Positions 1-7,302 of a DNA stretch of 64,000 nt are shown in pieces. Within the stretch, counting starts at the first letter, position 1. Each line of letters begins with the position of its first letter. The notes under the pieces were generated by a model. The model was not told the DNA's origin, did no database searches, and saw only the letters and a list, made by a program, of their open reading frames with translations. The translations under genes and the position numbers were made by a program. Origin of the DNA: Ohtaekwangia kribbensis. GTDB taxonomy: Bacteria; Bacteroidota; Bacteroidia; Cytophagales; Cyclobacteriaceae. The DNA is taken from NCBI RefSeq assembly GCF_042676245.1, contig NZ_JBHTKA010000008.1:186001-250000 (forward strand), written 5' to 3'.

Positions 1-89
1 AAAACTACCAGATCCATCTGATCGATCGTCTCCACCGCTTCCAGCACATCCACATCGGTCAATACTTCTTCCTGATACATGGGTTTCAT
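1..89 (-). CDS. 5' end of an unidentified gene, cut by the window edge
   Basis: Reading leftward from an ATG at 87-89, an open frame runs off the window start and begins MKPMYQEEVLTDVDVLEAVE. Only 29 complete codons are visible, rich in Asp, Glu and Val, with no signal peptide. It is divergent from the symporter at 181, about 90 bases apart, so the two probably share a promoter region. The fragment is too short to identify. Confidence 0.5.
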   Translation of the reverse strand, partial: MKPMYQEEVLTDVDVLEAVETIDQMDLVV

Positions 90-180
90 AATACAAAAAT
101 ACGTTGCGAAACGGTCTCGTTCAAGATCGATTTGGATTTGATCCGATTTCCTGATTCTTTGCGCTGCAAACTTCATAAAC

Positions 181-1641
181 ATGACTCCCACACTGGTTGC
201 CATTATCATGATTGTCTATTTTGGTGCGTTGATATTCATCTCCGTGATCACATCGCGCGGGGCCGACACCAATACATTTTTTACCGCCAACCGCCAGTCG
301 CCCTGGTACCTGGTGGCTTTCGGTATGATCGGCTCATCGCTTTCAGGTGTAACATTCATTTCGGTTCCCGGCAATGTTGGCAAAATCGGCTTCGGTTATT
401 TTCAAGTCGTGCTCGGCTACCTGGTAGGTTACTGGTTAATCATCGGTATACTCATGCCGTTGTACTATCGACTCAACCTGATATCCATATATACTTACCT
501 CGAACAACGTTTTAATTTCTGGACCTATAAAACCGGTGCGTTCTTTTTCCTGGTGTCGCGTACTATTGGTTCATCGCTCCGCTTGTTCCTGGCGGCAACT
601 GTATTGCAATTATTTTTATTTGATGCGTGGAACGTTCCCTTCTTTGTTACGGTAGCAACAACAATCCTCCTCATCTGGATATATACTTTCAAAGGCGGAG
701 TTAAAACCATTGTGTGGACGGACTCCTTCCAGACTATATTTCTGATCTCGGCCGTGTGCATTGCTGTTTGGCAAATAGCCAGTCAGTTGGGTATGTCATT
801 TGGCGAGATGGTGAGTACGATAAGATCGAGCGAGTACTCGAAGATGTTTTATTTCGATGATCCCAATTCCACGCAATTCTTCTGGAAACAATTCTTAGGG
901 GGAGCGTTCATCACGCTTACTATGACCGGGATGGACCAGGAGATCATGCAGAAAAATCTCACTTGTAAAAACCTGGGCGAAGCTCAGAAAAACATGTTCT
1001 GGTTCAGCTTGCTGCTGGTGGTTGTAAACCTGTTGTTCATTACACTCGGTGCGTTGCTATATATGTATAGCTCCAAGAATAATATACCACTGCCTGCAGC
1101 GTCAGATGAGTTGTTCCCGCGACTCGCCATCAATGAACTCGGCCTGGCCGTTGGTGTCTTCTTCTTACTCGGTATAACAGCATCGTCATACGCCAGTGCA
1201 GACTCTGCCCTCGCAGGACTCACCACTTCATTTTGCATCGACTTCCTGAATTTCAAAGACAAGCCTGAAGCCGTAAAGCGCAGACAAAAATTTATGGTGC
1301 ACTTAGGGTTCTCGTTCCTGTTTCTCATCATCATTCTGGTGTTTAAAGAAATCAACAAGCGCTCGGTCATCGATGCCGTGCTGAACATAGCCGGCTATAC
1401 CTACGGACCTTTATTGGGACTATTCGCGTTCGGCTTATTTACCAAGCTGCAGGTGCGCGACAAGCTCGTACCCATTGTTTGCGTGCTTTCTCCGGCAATT
1501 TCTTACCTGCTCAGTCTCAATTCTGAAAAACTCTTCGGAGGCTATAAAATCGGGTTGGAAATTTTGTTGATCAACGGCATGATCACATTTCTTGGCTTGT
1601 GGCTCATTTCGAGAAAAGACCACGCACACGTGAAGATTTAA
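181..1641 (+). CDS. sodium:solute symporter family (SSS/SLC5) protein
   Basis: This 486-residue protein is almost entirely hydrophobic, with about 12-13 predicted membrane segments, and starts directly with a helix (TLVAIIMIVYFGALIFI). The early stretch NTFFTANRQSPWYLVAFGMI and the following GSSLSGVTFISVPG match the conserved TM1-TM2 region of SSS transporters, where a small unwound stretch binds sodium. Length is normal for the family. It would sit in the inner membrane and bring in a small solute (sugar, sialic acid or similar) with sodium; substrate cannot be told from sequence. No partner gene follows: the next gene is on the other strand. The family assignment is firm, the substrate unknown. 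Confidence 0.9.
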   Translation: MTPTLVAIIMIVYFGALIFISVITSRGADTNTFFTANRQSPWYLVAFGMIGSSLSGVTFISVPGNVGKIGFGYFQVVLGYLVGYWLIIGILMPLYYRLNLISIYTYLEQRFNFWTYKTGAFFFLVSRTIGSSLRLFLAATVLQLFLFDAWNVPFFVTVATTILLIWIYTFKGGVKTIVWTDSFQTIFLISAVCIAVWQIASQLGMSFGEMVSTIRSSEYSKMFYFDDPNSTQFFWKQFLGGAFITLTMTGMDQEIMQKNLTCKNLGEAQKNMFWFSLLLVVVNLLFITLGALLYMYSSKNNIPLPAASDELFPRLAINELGLAVGVFFLLGITASSYASADSALAGLTTSFCIDFLNFKDKPEAVKRRQKFMVHLGFSFLFLIIILVFKEINKRSVIDAVLNIAGYTYGPLLGLFAFGLFTKLQVRDKLVPIVCVLSPAISYLLSLNSEKLFGGYKIGLEILLINGMITFLGLWLISRKDHAHVKI

Positions 1642-1772
1642 GGTTTGCGTGTAGCCACGGGGTTAGTTGCAGAAGCTATAAAAAGGAAAAGGCCACCTCT
1701 CGTCTGAAGCAGCCTAGACCCGATTAAAACCAACCCCACTATATTTTTACAGGTGCATCATCGGTAGATGCA

Positions 1773-2078
1773 TCACTTGTGTTTGCTTGTGTATTGATAT
1801 TCCTGTACTTCGTTTCCCTTGGTGAGTCGTATCACATAGGTACCCCGTTGTACGCTGCCAAAATCGATGATCATCTTACGCTTTTGCATATTATGCGAAG
1901 TGATCAGTTCACCATTGGCATGGAAAACTTCAACCTTTGCTCCCTTAAATTTCTTATGAGCTTTCAGCACGAAAAGATCTTTGTGCTTGTAAGCAGGTAC
2001 TGGTATTACATCATCTGCAAAAGCAGAAGAAGAGATTAAAAAGCAACCAGCAACAAGAACTTTGATAAGGGTCTTCAT
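1773..2078 (-). CDS. small secreted protein resembling a lone type IX sorting-type beta domain
   Basis: I chose the ATG at 2078 because the next residues (MKTLIKVLVAGCFLISSSAF, then ADD) form a clean signal peptide; an upstream in-frame start at 2099 would only add seven residues. The mature part is about 80 residues of beta-strand character. It ends with a pattern (VEVFHANGELI, then FGSVQRGTYVIRLTKGN and EYQYTSK) like the C-terminal sorting domains of Bacteroidota type IX secretion substrates, where GxYxlxl is typical. Here the domain has no cargo in front of it. It may be a periplasmic or surface protein of the DUF3244-like group. The gene stands alone. Confidence 0.7.
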   Translation of the reverse strand: MKTLIKVLVAGCFLISSSAFADDVIPVPAYKHKDLFVLKAHKKFKGAKVEVFHANGELITSHNMQKRKMIIDFGSVQRGTYVIRLTKGNEVQEYQYTSKHK

Positions 2079-2170
2079 AAGTCGTTGTTTTGAAACCACC
2101 TATTGCCAACCCTATGCCACAGCGACAAATGCCGCAAATACAGTTAAATTAGAGGGGTAATCCTTACATC

Positions 2171-2557
2171 TTATCCAGTTTTGGGACGCTTTTTTCTCGG
2201 TTTGGTTTCATTCAACTCCAAATCCGTTGAAGGATTCCAGAAAACTTCGTTGAACGCTACGATTTTATCGTTAACCACCTTCACTCCTTCTTTCTTTAGA
2301 AGTCGCTCCATTTTTTCCGGTGGGTTGAAATGATGCTTTCCGGTAAGCAGACCTTTACTGTTTACAACGCGATGTGCGGGTACATCTTTTGGGCAACCAT
2401 GCATGGCCCAGCCTACCATGCGCGCACTCGATTTCAATCCAAGGTATTGTCCAATAGCACCGTAACTGGTTACACGACCCACGGGAATGAGCCGCGCTAC
2501 ATCAAACACATCCGTAAAGAAATTTTTATCAGTTTGTTTCTTTTTGGTACGTGGCAT
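2171..2557 (-). CDS. alkyltransferase-like (ATL) protein, MGMT family without catalytic Cys
   Basis: The 128 residues form the C-terminal DNA-binding half of O6-alkylguanine-DNA alkyltransferases. VARLIPVGRVTSYGAIGQYL is the winged helix with the conserved Y and the region around the arginine finger. Later comes DVPAHRVVNSKGLL, the active-site segment, in which the normal PCHRV is PAHRV. The acceptor Cys is therefore Ala, as in ATL proteins (YbaZ has Trp there). ATLs bind alkylated guanine without repairing it and pass it to nucleotide excision repair. The basic tail (KPRKKRPKTG) may add DNA affinity. Start is the ATG at 2557. The gene is single and divergent from the Ig-like gene at 2625. 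Confidence 0.88.
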   Translation of the reverse strand: MPRTKKKQTDKNFFTDVFDVARLIPVGRVTSYGAIGQYLGLKSSARMVGWAMHGCPKDVPAHRVVNSKGLLTGKHHFNPPEKMERLLKKEGVKVVNDKIVAFNEVFWNPSTDLELNETKPRKKRPKTG

Positions 2558-2624
2558 ATCTAAAACTTTCGATCTTATTAACTTTACGGCTTCCTTAGAA
2601 TTAGAACTAACTTAAACTTTAATC

Positions 2625-4163
2625 GTGAAGCATTTAAATATTTTCATTTTTTTGTTTTGTAGTTGCTTAACAGCCATCGGCCAAAATCATCATTTAGTTT
2701 TTCCTGATTCAACAGGATGGAATGTACTCAATGAAAATCAAGAGGTATCGTTCAAAGTAAAAATTGCACCCGAGGTGCCGGCATTCTTTTCCATTGAAGG
2801 AGCTGAAGGCCTCAATATAAATTTCGATACACTCGGTAATTTCAACTGGAAGCCTTCGTACGACCTGGTAGATCGCGTAGCATTAACAAAAGATGTTACG
2901 GTAATTTTTCAGGCAACACTACGCGATGGTAAACGCGAGCGTAAACCCGTTACGTTTACAGTGCGTCACATCAATCGTCCTCCGGTTGTAGAAGATCTCC
3001 CGGTGTTCTACGTAAAGCAATCAAACCAGAACACCTACCAAATCGCGAATGATTATGTATATGATCCGGATGGCGACCCGATCGTAATCAAATCCATTCA
3101 ATCACAAATGCCGGAAGGCTCTGCGCTTTCATCACTCGGACAATTTACCTGGACACCTTCGCGCGGACAGTTTTCTTCGTTGAAGAATAGTCCGTTGCAG
3201 GTGGAGTTCATCGTGCAGGATCAACCCGACAAAGCAGAATCAAAAGGTAAAATAAAGATCGCGCAGACGCAGCTTGATCTTCCACCAGAGATCCTTATCG
3301 TACCCGGTGATTCACTCTTCACCATTAAAGAAGATGAAACACTGAACCTGAAGATATATATATCTGACCCCAACGGTGACGACAATGTTCGTAACGTTGG
3401 TTTTGTATCAGCTGATAAACGTATACCGGCAGCAAGTCTCAAAGAAAATACAACGCTTCAATCTGAGTTTACCTGGACACCGGGTTATGATTTTGTAGAC
3501 GACACGCAGAGTTTCTTAATAGCCGAGATTGTGTTCTTTGTAGTAGATAAATCAAACAATCGTACACAAAGAAAAGTACGCATCAAGATTGCCGACACTG
3601 AAAACCTGATCAAGAAAGACGGTCACCTTTACCAGAAATATAGAGCTAACCTGGTGGATGCGTTGGTGCTGATAGACCAACTCGATGCCAACCAGAAAAA
3701 ATTAAATGCAGACTATAAGAAAGCGAAGAAGGGTAAAAAGAACCGCTCGATTGTAAACGCATCGCTCGGTGCTGTTACCGGTTTTACTCCGGCTGTGGTT
3801 GACAATTCGGATCAGTCGAAAGTAGTTTCGGCTGTGGGTGGTACAACGGTGCTTACGCTGGGTACGCTGGAGGCAACGGAAGTTGTTGGTCGCTCGAAAG
3901 AAAACATCCTGGAGAAGATCAAGATTGGTATCGACATCCGGAACAAGATTCAATCCATGGGCGATGATTTTGCCCGGAAGTATGCATTGAAGTCAGCGCG
4001 GAGAAACCTGGAGTTCGATAAAGACATCGAAAAACTACGCGCCAACCTCAACGACCAGCGCATTGTACTGCTGGAATTGGACGCATACTCCAAGAATGCC
4101 GCGAAAATCGACAATAAAGACATCAAAAAAGTGTTTGTTGACTTCGCAGACGAACAGAAGTAA
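2625..4163 (+). CDS. secreted protein with putative Ig-like repeats and a C-terminal helical region
   Basis: The start is a GTG at 2625, supported by the signal peptide that follows at once (KHLNIFIFLFCSCLTAIGQ). Three beta-sandwich repeats are marked by FNWKPSYDLVD, FTWTPSRGQFS and FTWTPGYDFVD, the signature of the putative Ig/cadherin-like fold common in Bacteroidota surface proteins. Each is preceded by a run like YDPDGDP or ISDPNGDD that could bind calcium. After about residue 330 the protein changes to charged, helical sequence with a long Lys-rich coiled coil, a small Gly/Ala/Val stretch and another helix. It is exported; its role is unknown. A tRNA follows. Confidence 0.8.
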   Translation: MKHLNIFIFLFCSCLTAIGQNHHLVFPDSTGWNVLNENQEVSFKVKIAPEVPAFFSIEGAEGLNINFDTLGNFNWKPSYDLVDRVALTKDVTVIFQATLRDGKRERKPVTFTVRHINRPPVVEDLPVFYVKQSNQNTYQIANDYVYDPDGDPIVIKSIQSQMPEGSALSSLGQFTWTPSRGQFSSLKNSPLQVEFIVQDQPDKAESKGKIKIAQTQLDLPPEILIVPGDSLFTIKEDETLNLKIYISDPNGDDNVRNVGFVSADKRIPAASLKENTTLQSEFTWTPGYDFVDDTQSFLIAEIVFFVVDKSNNRTQRKVRIKIADTENLIKKDGHLYQKYRANLVDALVLIDQLDANQKKLNADYKKAKKGKKNRSIVNASLGAVTGFTPAVVDNSDQSKVVSAVGGTTVLTLGTLEATEVVGRSKENILEKIKIGIDIRNKIQSMGDDFARKYALKSARRNLEFDKDIEKLRANLNDQRIVLLELDAYSKNAAKIDNKDIKKVFVDFADEQK

Positions 4164-4181
4164 AAAACTTCTTTCAAGATT

Positions 4182-4213
4182 TTTTGCTGGTTTTTAAGAA
4201 AGCTATACATTTG
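4182..4213 (+). promoter_or_regulatory. Bacteroidota-type promoter of tRNA-Ser
   Basis: TTTTG at 4182-4186 and TACATTTG at 4206-4213 match the Bacteroidota -33 (TTTG) and -7 (TAnnTTTG) elements with a 19-bp spacer, the usual distance. The tRNA begins 26 bases downstream. Confidence 0.75.
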
Positions 4214-4239
4214 CACTCCTTAAATAAACCAGCAAACAC

Positions 4240-4324
4240 AGAGGAGTGGTAGAGCGGTTTATTGCACCGGTCTTGAAAACCGGAGACTGTAACAGGTCCG
4301 GGGGTTCGAATCCCTCCTCCTCTG
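4240..4324 (+). tRNA. tRNA-Ser, anticodon UGA
   Basis: The acceptor strands are AGAGGAG (4240-4246) and CTCCTCT (4317-4323), fully paired, with discriminator G at 4324. The anticodon arm ACCGGTCTTGAAAACCGGA gives anticodon TGA (serine UCA codons). A long variable arm follows, as expected for serine, then the T arm GGGGG-TTCGAAT-CCCTC with one G-T pair. CCA is not encoded, as is usual in Bacteroidota. Its 3' end overlaps the left junction of the integrated element. Confidence 0.95.
4311..4322. other. putative attL inside the tRNA-Ser 3' end
   Basis: TCCCTCCTCCTC covers the end of the T arm and most of the 3' acceptor strand of tRNA-Ser. It is the left copy of the direct repeat that bounds the element. 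Confidence 0.5.
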
Positions 4325-4346
4325 CTGAGTATCAATCAAAGAAAGT

Positions 4347-4384
4347 TAAAACCTCGATTTCCTTATGGATTCGAGGTTTTTTCA
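4347..4384 (+). terminator. Rho-independent terminator after tRNA-Ser
   Basis: Perfect 9-bp arms AAACCTCGA (4349-4357) and TCGAGGTTT (4371-4379) are followed by an unbroken T run. It lies about 25 bases after the tRNA and, if the element borders are right, belongs to the element, not to the original tRNA locus. Confidence 0.8.
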
Positions 4385-4568
4385 TTTTAGCGCCTTCCAT
4401 TTGTCACCAAAAGTTACTGATCTGTAGGTGACAATTCAGTGACCAAGCCATGCGGCAAATCAGTGTCACTAAATCGTACCAAACACATTGAAATCCAACC
4501 AGTTCAAAATTTGGACATCTTGATTTCAGTGCCTTAGAAATTCATTTTTAACTAAAACAAAAGTGACT

Positions 4569-5222
4569 ATGGTACGGAGAACAATTTCAGTGAAGTTCTA
4601 TGCTCGCAAAGGAAGATCTACAGCGGCAGGCTTAGCACCAGTGTGCATGCGCATCTACATGGGCGATCAGAAGTTTGAAACGAACACAAAGATTTACGTC
4701 AAGCCCGAAGAATGGAAAAACGAAAAAGTAAAAGGTACAAACGAGGAAGCCAAGCGAGTTAACAGATGCATTGAAGGTTTCAAGATGAAAGCGTTTGATC
4801 TTCAACGTGAGCTGATGAATGAAGGGAAAGAAGTGACGCTTGACAACATCAAAGCAAAATGGTTCGGCATTTCACTGGAGCGACCGCGCATGCTGATGGA
4901 AATTTTCGCGCAGCATAATCATCAGATGAAAGAACTTATAAATAAGGAATTTTCGCCATTGACATTCGAGCGATATGAAACCTCCTTCCGTCACACGCAA
5001 TCCTTCCTTCGTTGGAAATTGAAAATCGATGACATAGATATCAAGCTTCTCAACTACGAGTTCATCGCAGATTATGAGTTTTGGTTGAAATCGGAAAGGC
5101 GTTGCGATCACAACACAACCGTGAAATATACTAAAATAAACCTTCGAATTCAGCAAAACAATACTGTCGCTTCATTTGGTCTGTACAAATATTTCTTCCC
5201 CAGCTGGGACCCAACTGGGTAG
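4569..5222 (+). pseudogene. truncated tyrosine recombinase (site-specific integrase)
   Basis: The N-terminal half of a Bacteroidota phage-type integrase is present. First comes an arm-DNA-binding domain (ISVKFYARKG, then KIYVKPEEWKNEKV), then the SAM-like core-binding domain (SPLTFERYETSFRHTQSFL, later YEFWLKSERRCDHNTTVKYT). The frame ends at about residue 217, where family members run to 400 or more. The whole catalytic domain with the R, HxxR and Tyr residues is missing. The last 20 or so residues are unlike the family and lie next to two short palindromes (5199-5220), which suggests a deletion or insertion joint. A GTG at 4563 could add two codons; the ATG at 4569 is preferred. It would be inactive as a recombinase. 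Confidence 0.85.
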
Positions 5223-5272
5223 ATTTTTGAATTCAATTGCATCACATTCGAATCAAACAAAACTTTTTGATT

Positions 5273-5539
5273 ATGAATGAAGCAATTTTTAAGCATGAGG
5301 ATTTGCAGCATTTCCGCGTGCAATTGTTGGAAGACTTAAAAGCAATGCTTGGCGCATCACAGTCGCTGGTGAAGAAAGAATGGCTCAAAAGTTCTGAGGT
5401 GAGAAAGATGCTTGGAGTCTCTCACGGCACCTTGCAGAACCTTCGGGTGAATGGCTCACTACCTTGCAGTAAGGTAGGCGGTATCATCTTCTATAAATAC
5501 GATGACCTTATCAAACTTCTGGAAGGTAGCCGCAGGTAG
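5273..5539 (+). CDS. excisionase-like helix-turn-helix protein
   Basis: The ATG at 5273 gives an 88-residue protein; the longer frame from 5237 lacks family character. The second half (WLKSSEVRKMLGVSHGTLQN, then LRVNGSLPCSKVGGIIFYKYDD) is a MerR/excisionase-type HTH with the wing that reads out DNA. It is the HTH_17 kind that sits after integrases in Bacteroidota elements and acts as recombination directionality factor or element regulator. The stop is followed at once by the start of the next gene (TAG ATG), so the two are co-translated. With the integrase broken, its own role is probably now only regulatory. Confidence 0.75.
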   Translation: MNEAIFKHEDLQHFRVQLLEDLKAMLGASQSLVKKEWLKSSEVRKMLGVSHGTLQNLRVNGSLPCSKVGGIIFYKYDDLIKLLEGSRR

Positions 5540-5821
5540 ATGGACCACCTTGAGCAACTTAAAACGTACCTTAATCGGGTGGCTTCAGATGCTCGTCTGA
5601 AGCCTTCCCATATTTCTCTCTTCACCGCCCTCTGTCGCGCCTGGCTTCTAAGCGACTGCAAAAGTCCCTATCATGTATCAAGACGCCAACTGATGCGTGC
5701 GTCTCATCTCAATTCTAAAACAACATATCACAAAGCAATTTCAGATCTTCAGCGGCTAGGATATATTCAGTATCAGCCATCGTTTCATCCGCATGAAGGG
5801 AGTTCAATCCGCATGATTTGA
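5540..5821 (+). CDS. winged-helix protein of an integrated element
   Basis: The 93 residues start directly after the stop of the excisionase-like gene. The sequence SLFTALCRAWLLSDCKSPYH, then VSRRQLMRASHLNSKTTYHKAISDLQRLGYIQYQPS, reads as a winged helix of the replication-initiator or plasmid-regulator type. The recognition helix is around SKTTYHKAISDL. It ends with a short tail (HPHEGSSIRMI); homologues of this kind often continue with a beta hairpin there, so it may be slightly shortened. The likely role is control of the element's replication or transfer genes, none of which remain. It was recognised by fold pattern only. Confidence 0.65.
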   Translation: MDHLEQLKTYLNRVASDARLKPSHISLFTALCRAWLLSDCKSPYHVSRRQLMRASHLNSKTTYHKAISDLQRLGYIQYQPSFHPHEGSSIRMI

Positions 5822-5871
5822 GTAAAGTCTCAATCTTAGAGAGCATTACAAAATCCTGTTAGATTAATTGA

Positions 5872-6035
5872 GTTGCCTAGTCTTCTGGCAACAGCAAGAT
5901 GTATTTTTGTCCACAAAAAAGAAGAGCCGATGCCTTGACTTCGCGGCCTCAGCAAGATGTAACTTTGTCAACAAAAATCCCTCTCTCGATGCCGGTCTTC
6001 CAGCATCAGCAAGATGTATTTTTGGCAGCCAAAAA
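5872..6035. repeat. three tandem double-hairpin repeat units, 57-58 bp period
   Basis: Three units start at 5872, 5929 and 5988. Each has hairpin 1, the invariant 11-mer AGCAAGATGTA, then hairpin 2. Hairpin 1 arms are GTTGCC/GGCAAC (5872-5892), GATGCC/GGCCTC with one mismatch (5929-5950), and GATGCCGG/CCAGCATC with one mismatch (5988-6007). The 11-mer is at 5893, 5951 and 6008. Hairpin 2 arms are TTTTTGT/ACAAAAA (5904-5919), TTTGT/ACAAA (5964-5975) and TTTTTGGC/GCCAAAAA (6019-6035). Arms change on both sides together, so pairing is kept while sequence drifts. It lies between the winged-helix gene and the toxin-antitoxin-like pair. Function unknown. Confidence 0.85.
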
Positions 6036-6089
6036 TGTGCTCGGAACTCGCACATTGGGTGGGTAAATCAATATTTAGAGTAACGACTG

Positions 6090-6605
6090 TTAGACTGTTA
6101 CTTCTAATTTCTTACGAACATGTTTCTTTTGCTGATTCCTCAATCCTTTGTCGGTGGAAATATGATGCTCTTTTTCTTTCTCGATCAATTTATACCACCA
6201 ATTAGCTGGTATATTATTATTCGAGTGAATTTCTAACCTAATAAAAAGATATTCCGCTGGTGGCCGATGTTTATTTATTACCTGACTAAGTTCAGTCTCA
6301 TCAATATCGATTTCTTCTGCAAACGCTCTTCGCTTAATATCCAAAATATGAACATATTGAACTAAGCAAGAGCTAAACCTCATATTAGGGTCAAAATCAT
6401 CTTTCTTCAGATAGTCCTTTAGTTTCAATTTGAATTGAAGAATTTTGGCAGCAAGTCGATCCCTGTCACTTAAGCCAGATTGAATTCTTCTCCGTGCTTC
6501 CGCTAGTTCATCTTTTGCTTTATCAAGTTCTTTGCTGCTCAGATTCCTTGTAAGAATCAAACCATCAAATTTCTCGCGATCTAAATAATCTTCCTTTTTT
6601 TTCAT
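6090..6605 (-). CDS. HTH (Xre-like) protein, probable antitoxin of the pair with 6608
   Basis: The 171-residue protein has a charged coiled-coil N-terminal half (KELDKAKDELAEARRRIQSG, then SDRDRLAAKILQFKLKLKDYL). Its C-terminal HTH is IKRRAFAEEIDIDETELSQV, then INKHRPPAEYLFIRLEIHSN, like HigA-type antitoxins. The end is very basic (NQQKKHVRKKLEV). It starts two bases after the stop of the upstream gene, so the pair is one operon with the putative toxin first. A large palindrome in front of the operon (7088-7116) is a natural operator for it. Antitoxin is inferred from layout and fold; a plain regulator is possible. Confidence 0.7.
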   Translation of the reverse strand: MKKKEDYLDREKFDGLILTRNLSSKELDKAKDELAEARRRIQSGLSDRDRLAAKILQFKLKLKDYLKKDDFDPNMRFSSCLVQYVHILDIKRRAFAEEIDIDETELSQVINKHRPPAEYLFIRLEIHSNNNIPANWWYKLIEKEKEHHISTDKGLRNQQKKHVRKKLEVTV

Positions 6606-6607
6606 TT

Positions 6608-7072
6608 TCAGAGATTCTTTTTAGCCCAATCAAACAAAGGTTTACCTTCTAAAAATACCTGTCGGCCACCATCGAGCATTCCATATTTTTCCATGTAGTG
6701 CTGTTTAAGGGCTGTCTTAGGTAATAATGAAACACATGCCAACTCCCCATAGTTCTTCAATGATTCACCGCATGCGTATGCCAAAAGACAACCGACAATA
6801 CCTTCAAACTTCTTATTTGCACCAATATTCTCAACTGAACTCGCAAGCAGCTTTATTTCCACTCTATTGTCTCCAGGGTGCTCGACTAATGCCATAACAC
6901 CGAGTATTTCTTCTTGGCCTTCGATCGTTAGTTTGAATAAAGGGCAAGTTTTTGCAGTTTGACGCCAGTTGAATGAGTACTTGGCCTTCTTCAGCAACTT
7001 TAATTCACCGTGGGAAACAGAACTTATCGCAATAGGATGAGTTTGTCCGGAAGCTGTTTCCACTATAACCAT
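6608..7072 (-). CDS. GNAT-acetyltransferase-like protein, possible toxin
   Basis: The 154 residues read like a compact GNAT-type fold. Beta strands around LFKLTIEGQEEILGVMALVE lead to VEIKLLASSVENIGANKKFE and a helix GIVGCLLAYACGESLKNYGE. Then come the strand LACVSLLPKT and the terminal AlkQHYMEKYGM stretch, which is the place of the GNAT helix with the tyrosine. The usual acetyl-CoA loop (Q/RxxGxG/A) is not clear; GANKKFEGI may stand in for it. It is the first gene of a two-gene operon with an HTH protein and lies inside the mobile remnant. GNAT toxins with such partners acetylate aminoacyl-tRNA; whether this one does is inference. Confidence 0.6.
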   Translation of the reverse strand: MVIVETASGQTHPIAISSVSHGELKLLKKAKYSFNWRQTAKTCPLFKLTIEGQEEILGVMALVEHPGDNRVEIKLLASSVENIGANKKFEGIVGCLLAYACGESLKNYGELACVSLLPKTALKQHYMEKYGMLDGGRQVFLEGKPLFDWAKKNL

Positions 7073-7076
7073 TAAC

Positions 7077-7084
7077 GTAAATAT
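7077..7084 (-). promoter_or_regulatory. possible -7 element of the GNAT/HTH operon
   Basis: On the minus strand TATATTTA lies a few bases before the ATG at 7072, so the mRNA would have almost no leader. The palindrome at 7088-7116 lies immediately upstream and would cover the -33 region. Confidence 0.4.
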
Positions 7085-7087
7085 ACG

Positions 7088-7116
7088 AAAAACTTTACAT
7101 TTTTTGTAAAGTTTTT
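7088..7116. promoter_or_regulatory. 29-bp palindromic operator in front of the GNAT/HTH operon
   Basis: Perfect 12-bp arms AAAAACTTTACA (7088-7099) and TGTAAAGTTTTT (7105-7116) flank five T. It is 16 bases from the start codon at 7072 and abuts the putative -7 element, as expected for self-repression by an antitoxin. On the plus strand it could also form an AT-rich hairpin, but no gene ends there. Confidence 0.65.
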
Positions 7117-7262
7117 TTCAACAATGAATGGCTGATTTTGTATCTTTGCCTCATAAGGAATCAGAACTTTTGTAAGACTTTGTGAGGTGTCATTAGTCAC
7201 ACCGGTGCAAATTGATACGAAGAAAATATTTGAAGGAGAAGAAGTTAGATTTTAGTAATCAC

Positions 7263-7274
7263 TCCCTCCTCCTC
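7263..7274. other. putative attR
   Basis: This is the second copy of TCCCTCCTCCTC, identical over 12 bases to the tRNA-Ser 3' end at 4311-4322. Flanking bases differ, so the exact crossover is not fixed. Confidence 0.45.
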
Positions 7275-7302
7275 ATCTAATAACAATATCAAAAAAACGA
7301 AG

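Larger units (their letters stand above)
4311..7274 (+). mobile_element. small degenerate integrated element at tRNA-Ser
   Basis: A 12-bp direct repeat, TCCCTCCTCCTC, lies in the tRNA-Ser 3' end (4311-4322) and at 7263-7274. Between the copies are a truncated tyrosine recombinase next to the tRNA, an excisionase-like HTH, a winged-helix protein, a hairpin repeat array and a probable toxin-antitoxin pair. Integrase beside a tRNA 3' end is the standard layout of such elements. At about 3 kb with a broken integrase it is a remnant that cannot move by itself. The repeat is short and pyrimidine-only, so the right border is less certain than the left. The right copy is followed by A where the tRNA has T, so it has drifted or the core is shorter. 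Confidence 0.55.

Noticed and set aside
4246..4431. A 61-codon frame over tRNA-Ser
   Set aside because: It reads through the tRNA and its terminator.
5872..6035. CRISPR-like array
   Set aside because: The unit has no constant repeat of 24-40 bases with unique spacers; the unit itself is repeated with two hairpins, and no cas gene is seen.
5864..6083. Two short frames (one per strand) over the hairpin repeats with repeated peptides
   Set aside because: The repeated peptides are a consequence of the 57-bp repeat. The paired base changes fit structure, not a protein.
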